Notes under the pieces: model-generated
Told to the model about the DNA's origin: nothing
What the model saw: only the letters and a program-made list of their open reading frames with translations
Database searches by the model: none
Position numbers and translations under genes: made by a program
Part shown: one piece after another, positions 21,301 through 25,313 of the stretch
How positions within the stretch are numbered: position 1 is the first letter of the stretch
How the letters are laid out: each line of letters opens with the position of its first letter
Source of the DNA: a virus
Direction: 5' to 3' (one strand)
Length of the DNA: 25,313 bases
Virus record (IMG/VR): IMGVR_UViG_3300028883_000130
Coordinates: 1 to 25,313 of that record

Positions 21301-24300
21301 AAGTGGTTATCTCATTGGTTCTGGTATGAGTCCACCTTGGGTATCATATGCGATTTATACTGATAATATCGGGGAACCAGGAACATTACTTGGTTTTACT
21401 GAGAGAGATTGGCCTGGAAGTGATACTTTTACTGACGTTGAACGTGATGCAGGAACGTTATACTATCCACCCTGTACTCGTATATGGTTTACAGGAGATA
21501 TAGCATACAATGAAACAGGAGCTTCTATTAATTCAGTATCTTTGACAGAAGGAACAAGTTATTGGATTGTGATGGCAACGAATGATAGTTATGGGTATTC
21601 TGTTTATCCAGAAGTTTACGACCCGTATGATTTGGGATGGCAACCTTATAATTACTCAGAGGATATTTATTGGTTATTAGGTAATAATCTTGGAGATACC
21701 TGTTATGTTAAATCTGCGCCATACAACATACAATCTGATATGAATTTCAGTAATGTATCGAGTCCAGTTTGGTCAGATGGAATTGGCGCTAACGGAGAAA
21801 GTCCACATTTTGCATGTATTTATGCTTTAGCAAATTCAACATATAATGAAGTACCAACTATTGAATTAGCATCATGCACATTAAAATGGTATAATGATTC
21901 TGTTAATACTTGGAATTTAACAATGTCAGAAATAGGGGCTACAAACAATTGGACTTATAATGTTACTGGATTAGATGATGATGTTAGTTATACATTTGAT
22001 ATATTAGCTGAAGATGAATTTGGTAATACTATAACATATGAACATTATCGTCAAATTGTAGAAGGAAATACAGAAAGAATTGAATTTGAATGTAATGTAC
22101 CTGCTACTGAAGAGGCAGACCACAAAGGATATTCAAATTCAAATGTTTCAACTCATCTATATAATAGTACATATTGTTTTTATTTAGAGAATAGAACTTA
22201 TGGTACTGATACATGGTATGGTGATGATGAACATATGGAAGATGCTCTTCCTCACGAACAAGGAGTTGATGGTACTGCAGATGATACTGGAGGTTGGGTG
22301 AATACAATTCCTGGTGATACTTTTAATGCTAGACATTGTTTAAAATTTGCTGGTGGTTGGTGGGATGAAAATATCTCAATTGAAAGTGAAGTAACAATTA
22401 ATAATATATACATTCATTGGTGGACAGGTGGTGGAAATGATTATGATACTATGCGTGTCCATTACGGACATTTAGATACTTTATATGATTTTGGATGGTT
22501 AGAGCTTACTGAAGAGATAGGTGAATCTTGGAACGCTCAAGAGATGCCTACAAATTCTACAACTAGATATCTTAAAGTTGAGGACGATATCCCAGCAGAC
22601 GTTACAGACCCATCTGGTACAGATAATACTTTGAGATTGGTTTGTGACCATATCAATATATCGGCTAATATTGATGATTCTACATTCGATGGAAACTCAA
22701 TTTATAATTTCTTTTGTGGATGGGATAATAATGGAAGTTTATCATTCTCTAAAGAATCTGCTGGTATTTATTCTAATAGAAGTTATACATCTTTTGTATT
22801 ATTTAATATACCAGAAGGTATTTATAATGGAACAAATAATGTAACTGATTCTGATGGAGATACTTTATCCGATTATTGGGAATTGAATTATACATTCACA
22901 AATCCATTTATGATGGATACTGATGGAGATGGAACAAACGATAACGTAGATGGTGCTCCAAATGATTTCGAAGCAACTACAAATCCAGAACCTACAATAA
23001 CTAATGAAAATCCTACAAACGAATCGAGTGGTAATTCTCCAACTCCGCCAAGAACATTTAGTGTAGTTGTAGGAGATGATAACTGGGTTGATATATATTT
23101 CAGAACTAATGTAACTGGTGATTGGGATAATATGGGTACTAATCTTTCAGTGCTGCCTGGAGTTGGTGGAACTACTTATTCACAAGAGAACTCATCATTT
23201 ACCGATGAGGATACATGGTATTGGTGGAGTGTTTGTGTTAATGACGGAACTCAATGGTATAATGAAACTTATAAATTTGAAACTTTAACTGCTCCAGACC
23301 AATCAAATGAGAATCCAACTGATGGCTCTTGGGATTGGCCAACTGTCTTAAATGTGACAGTTGAAGATGATTATGGTGCAATATCTTGGAATATCTCATG
23401 TCCTGCACTAAATAGTTATAATGAGAGTACTGGTCCTGAAAATGAAGCTGAGAATGAATCTATTGAATGCGATGTTATAGACTTTCTAGTTTCTAATACT
23501 ACATATACTTGGTATGTAAATATTTCAAATACATATGATATATGGACTAATGAAACGTATACCTTTACTGCTGGACGTGCTCCATCTATAAGTAGTTTTG
23601 AAGTTGTACCAGAAGGAAATAATAATTGGGATAGAGACAATAATAATTTTACATGCAACTTTACGATTACAGATGAAGATTCATCTAATGTATGGCTATT
23701 GTTTACGTTTTCAAAAGGTGGAACTCCTGATACCCCCACAAATAGTTCTAAACAAGCTACGTATTGGGTAACTGCTGCAAATTATTCCCAAGATAATGTC
23801 GATATCGATTGGGATTCTGGTGATTGGAGCGATACAACTGAAGATATTAATGTGACATTAAGAGTTTATGATACTCATATTTATAATGATACTAATTCTA
23901 CAGATAATACGTTAGTCGGTATTGATGGAACAGCGCCTACGTTTAGTGCATGGGCACAAGATGCAGATGCTGATAGTGGTGGAGATGGTTATGCTCCGAA
24001 TACTAATTATGAAGATGATACTACTACTCAAGGAGATTTTTCAGGATGTACAGACGCTCATTCAGGAATTGCATCAGATGGATATAAAATTAAATCTAAT
24101 GAGCAGGGTGGCTATGGCGCAAATGGTGCCGCGACAAACAGACAATGTACATTAGTTGCGGGAACAAACAATATCTATTATAGTATTACTGATGATGCAG
24201 GAAATGAAGCAACTGGTGATACTGGAGATAATATCTTTTACGGAACAACTGACCCGTCAAACTTTGATATGGATTTAACTGGAAATGTTTCTGGTTATGA

Positions 24301-25313
24301 TTTAGATGCTGGTTGGGCAGAAGATGAGACTGATATAACTAGTGGCTCGTATGTGTATTTCAATACATCATTTGACCATACTTCTGGAACTTGGGGAATT
24401 ACAGTTGATGCCGATGGTTCAGCAGATTGGGGTTCTGGTGGAGCTTGGAAAATTGTATTCGAAGCAGGATTTAATGTAGCTCAAAAATCTGATGATTCAA
24501 CTCCTTATACTTCAAATAATTATGAAACTGATACAGGTCAAGAAGATTCTATTACCGTCGAAATTATCAATAATTGTGGTGAAGTTTATGAGATGACTTT
24601 AAATACTCCTGTTGAAGATGATTTACCAACTTCTGACCCAGCCGATACACCAAATGATTTGACAGATGTTGATTCTATTATTGGAAACTCTGTTGATGCA
24701 ACAACATTGATTGCTGATGTTCAATGTCAAATTTATCATAATGATACAGGTAAATATTGGGATTGGGTAGCTACTGAGTGGGTGCCATCGCCATCAGATA
24801 ATACTTGGAAACAGGCAAATTGTACTGATGATACGTATGATGAAGCGAATGAAAATTGGACATTAGTTTGTAGTAATGTTGATTGGAATCTTGGTGGAGT
24901 ATTAGCTCAACAAACATTTTCAATTATTGCGAAAACTTTTGATGAATGCTCTAATTGGAAAATTGGAATTGATTCGTGGACAATGCCTGCTCTTTATACA
25001 TTAACTGTTGATAATGATACACTTGATTATATCACTTATACTGGAGTTAATACTTCAGCATATACCGTCAATTACAATTATATTGGTGCTGATACTGGAA
25101 TTGAGTATTTAGCTATTTGGAAACCTGATGGAAGTTATGTGAAATCATATCATGATTCTTTTGAAGAAGCTAGTGTATGGACAATATGGGATATTACCCA
25201 TCCTCATATGTCTGTTCCTCAAGAAGCATGGCAATCCCCATTAAACGAAAACTGGACTTCAACATATTGGATGAAATATGGTAATGGAACAGTTTGGGAT
25301 TGTGACCATACTG
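18329..25313 (+). CDS. Giant multi-domain surface/fibre protein (3' end beyond window)
   Basis: One frame stays open from ATG 18329 to the window end, at least 2,328 codons with no stop seen. The N-terminus has two hydrophobic segments (about 3-20, ILLLTIFILLGLGAVYF, and 38-52, AVIGTTGLVLGGGGLLF), then DDDPPEPPE and a long extracellular-type body. Visible domains: a beta sandwich at about 57-225; Ig/PKD-like repeats (NPAPTFSGPGPANES, TTYYWRVYANDG) to about 560; a propeller-like region at about 725-890 (YLYLARGSNGLTIV, DLIYLACGTDGLF); further beta modules (WEC...SQISGYLIGSG near 985); Asp-rich thrombospondin type 3-like calcium sites at about 1507-1541 (DSDGDTLSDYWE, DTDGDGTNDN); then more Ig-like repeats (WYVNISN, WTNETYTF). 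N-x-S/T sequons are very frequent. This is probably the adhesion fibre or spike, although membrane anchoring is also possible. Confidence 0.85.
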   Translation, partial: MIEILLLTIFILLGLGAVYFRHDIFRWVKAHWKKLAVIGTTGLVLGGGGLLFDDDPPEPPEMDVTDWQYASTIFTAFAGSGSTDWSNPSNVASSNNADATWTGTMFSSYSYYLWVQNFGFDSGDVPEGATIESIEVGIERAKGVGDSITDKYLYLINGDNMSGFISKASASAWPTSDTWTYYNYTPAFWGFGGFDQEDVVDTQFGCKFSVQGVSSDIAYVDCIRIRVWYSENVAPTVTLMDIPDSATNSDVSNITWDCNDTDGTIASAAIGIANKTGEKWFRNSDNTWQSGKFEYQSANPSDGSFNEADEEAYFNLSAEGGSWEVGNNYEVFVQCRDDDSDAARSDRDSWSHIADNPAPTFSGPGPANESTGVSLQPTLNITISDLGGNDTTVDWYNATSSSGPWTHVAHFTNHPANTSNSTTATFATEFSTTYYWRVYANDGNSNVSSDIYEFTTGVGPEMQNPYPEDDATDILTGLQYVTVYINNSANNVTFEGYTNPGGTKVLDSYNTSVTNETLYAPLDTYFLYNKSIHWWCNVSADGSNWTSYEHNYTTFNGSGFVIIDSFTETNDTWATVAHTDNDGSVWATQEDYSWSNTTHTFPHCHRLNLLNISRFYDMEFLDADYSYYLYYASPTTDRWKNVISNDDFSSYILHSISGGIQWLMTANNTDGLIEVQFYTGMPDAIHDIYGNETLHVSGWNGVNDITTYEWESDGDLAQLDSDWHEAFTSVCFDDEWNIFGAYDDGLAVYEMDNYDINSSPDATNTTYDDIEQMYFDTDNGYLYLARGSNGLTIVTYDRGTRNFTEHYSNDGVIDGESYTFNDVIVNDDLIYLACGTDGLFSYIFEGGSLIPQAVLSLNGDDCLNLALNESENLIFVAADDYLYMVGYELIRVAPPVITPVIAGDPTGDSTHRGGYIRYVNQSFNNQSFCNVTANITVPDYRTMGRYFQTTDDDILIPSGNLTDGDGDFNEKNHSLIASKWECTYTGEYSQISGYLIGSGMSPPWVSYAIYTDNIGEPGTLLGFTERDWPGSDTFTDVERDAGTLYYPPCTRIWFTGDIAYNETGASINSVSLTEGTSYWIVMATNDSYGYSVYPEVYDPYDLGWQPYNYSEDIYWLLGNNLGDTCYVKSAPYNIQSDMNFSNVSSPVWSDGIGANGESPHFACIYALANSTYNEVPTIELASCTLKWYNDSVNTWNLTMSEIGATNNWTYNVTGLDDDVSYTFDILAEDEFGNTITYEHYRQIVEGNTERIEFECNVPATEEADHKGYSNSNVSTHLYNSTYCFYLENRTYGTDTWYGDDEHMEDALPHEQGVDGTADDTGGWVNTIPGDTFNARHCLKFAGGWWDENISIESEVTINNIYIHWWTGGGNDYDTMRVHYGHLDTLYDFGWLELTEEIGESWNAQEMPTNSTTRYLKVEDDIPADVTDPSGTDNTLRLVCDHINISANIDDSTFDGNSIYNFFCGWDNNGSLSFSKESAGIYSNRSYTSFVLFNIPEGIYNGTNNVTDSDGDTLSDYWELNYTFTNPFMMDTDGDGTNDNVDGAPNDFEATTNPEPTITNENPTNESSGNSPTPPRTFSVVVGDDNWVDIYFRTNVTGDWDNMGTNLSVLPGVGGTTYSQENSSFTDEDTWYWWSVCVNDGTQWYNETYKFETLTAPDQSNENPTDGSWDWPTVLNVTVEDDYGAISWNISCPALNSYNESTGPENEAENESIECDVIDFLVSNTTYTWYVNISNTYDIWTNETYTFTAGRAPSISSFEVVPEGNNNWDRDNNNFTCNFTITDEDSSNVWLLFTFSKGGTPDTPTNSSKQATYWVTAANYSQDNVDIDWDSGDWSDTTEDINVTLRVYDTHIYNDTNSTDNTLVGIDGTAPTFSAWAQDADADSGGDGYAPNTNYEDDTTTQGDFSGCTDAHSGIASDGYKIKSNEQGGYGANGAATNRQCTLVAGTNNIYYSITDDAGNEATGDTGDNIFYGTTDPSNFDMDLTGNVSGYDLDAGWAEDETDITSGSYVYFNTSFDHTSGTWGITVDADGSADWGSGGAWKIVFEAGFNVAQKSDDSTPYTSNNYETDTGQEDSITVEIINNCGEVYEMTLNTPVEDDLPTSDPADTPNDLTDVDSIIGNSVDATTLIADVQCQIYHNDTGKYWDWVATEWVPSPSDNTWKQANCTDDTYDEANENWTLVCSNVDWNLGGVLAQQTFSIIAKTFDECSNWKIGIDSWTMPALYTLTVDNDTLDYITYTGVNTSAYTVNYNYIGADTGIEYLAIWKPDGSYVKSYHDSFEEASVWTIWDITHPHMSVPQEAWQSPLNENWTSTYWMKYGNGTVWDCDHT

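Noticed and set aside
23416-23739. 107-residue minus-strand frame within the giant gene
   Set aside because: No ribosome site or motif, and it lies opposite a continuous + frame with clear Ig-like repeats.
1-25313. CRISPR array, insertion sequence, integrase or attachment site
   Set aside because: No regularly spaced direct repeats, transposase or integrase motifs, or terminal repeats were seen.

Overview
This window looks like the packaging, head and tail gene block of a tailed double-stranded DNA virus (HK97-fold capsid, Caudoviricetes type) that infects an archaeon. All supported genes lie on the + strand and are tightly packed, often with ATGA or TAATG overlaps. The archaeal host is inferred from four things: a classic BRE plus TATA promoter near 349-364; Shine-Dalgarno sites of the GGTGAT type, which pair with the extended archaeal 16S tail; a gene for an Alba chromatin protein; and a giant surface protein built from Ig-like domains and full of N-x-S/T sequons, as in euryarchaeal (for example Thermoplasmatota or methanogen) surface proteins. 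The DNA is AT-rich. Virus and host cannot be named more precisely from the sequence alone.

Layout: 1-176 is the tail end of an unidentified ORF. 177-489 is a control region with the BRE/TATA promoter and a short GC-rich leader. 490-2916 is packaging: small terminase candidate, two small membrane proteins, large terminase. 2926-9488 is a first head cassette: Alba, portal, S78-type prohead protease, unknown proteins, two paralogous virion proteins, a carbohydrate-binding-like virion protein, and a first HK97-fold capsid protein. 9496-12913 is a second head cassette: PAS-like protein, coiled-coil/membrane protein, a second prohead protease fused to an acidic scaffold-like tail, a decoration protein, and a second capsid protein paralogous to the first. 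12988-15147 holds the neck: adaptor, an inserted HNH nuclease, head closure, HK97 gp10-like and tail terminator proteins. 15184-16827 holds two paralogous tail tube proteins and a tail assembly chaperone whose second half lies in the +1 frame. 16865-18216 holds two virion or tail proteins, one with two zinc ribbons. 18329 to the window end is one open frame of at least 2,328 codons that leaves the window, with two N-terminal hydrophobic segments and a long extracellular-type beta-rich body. No sheath gene lies between the tail terminator and the tube genes, which suggests a siphovirus. No tape-measure gene is present in the window.

Two signals stand out. First, the virus carries paralogous pairs of its main morphogenesis genes: two capsid proteins, two prohead proteases, two tube proteins and two small virion proteins. 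The second capsid cassette uses visibly more C-ending codons and has its own terminators. Second, about ten intergenic sites share a motif of the form TGTATGTTNNAATGT followed by A/T-rich DNA. It lies just upstream of the Shine-Dalgarno sites and does not match the normal archaeal TATA layout. It marks the starts of transcription units across the late region and also settles several start codons. It may be a virus-specific late promoter or an mRNA processing element.
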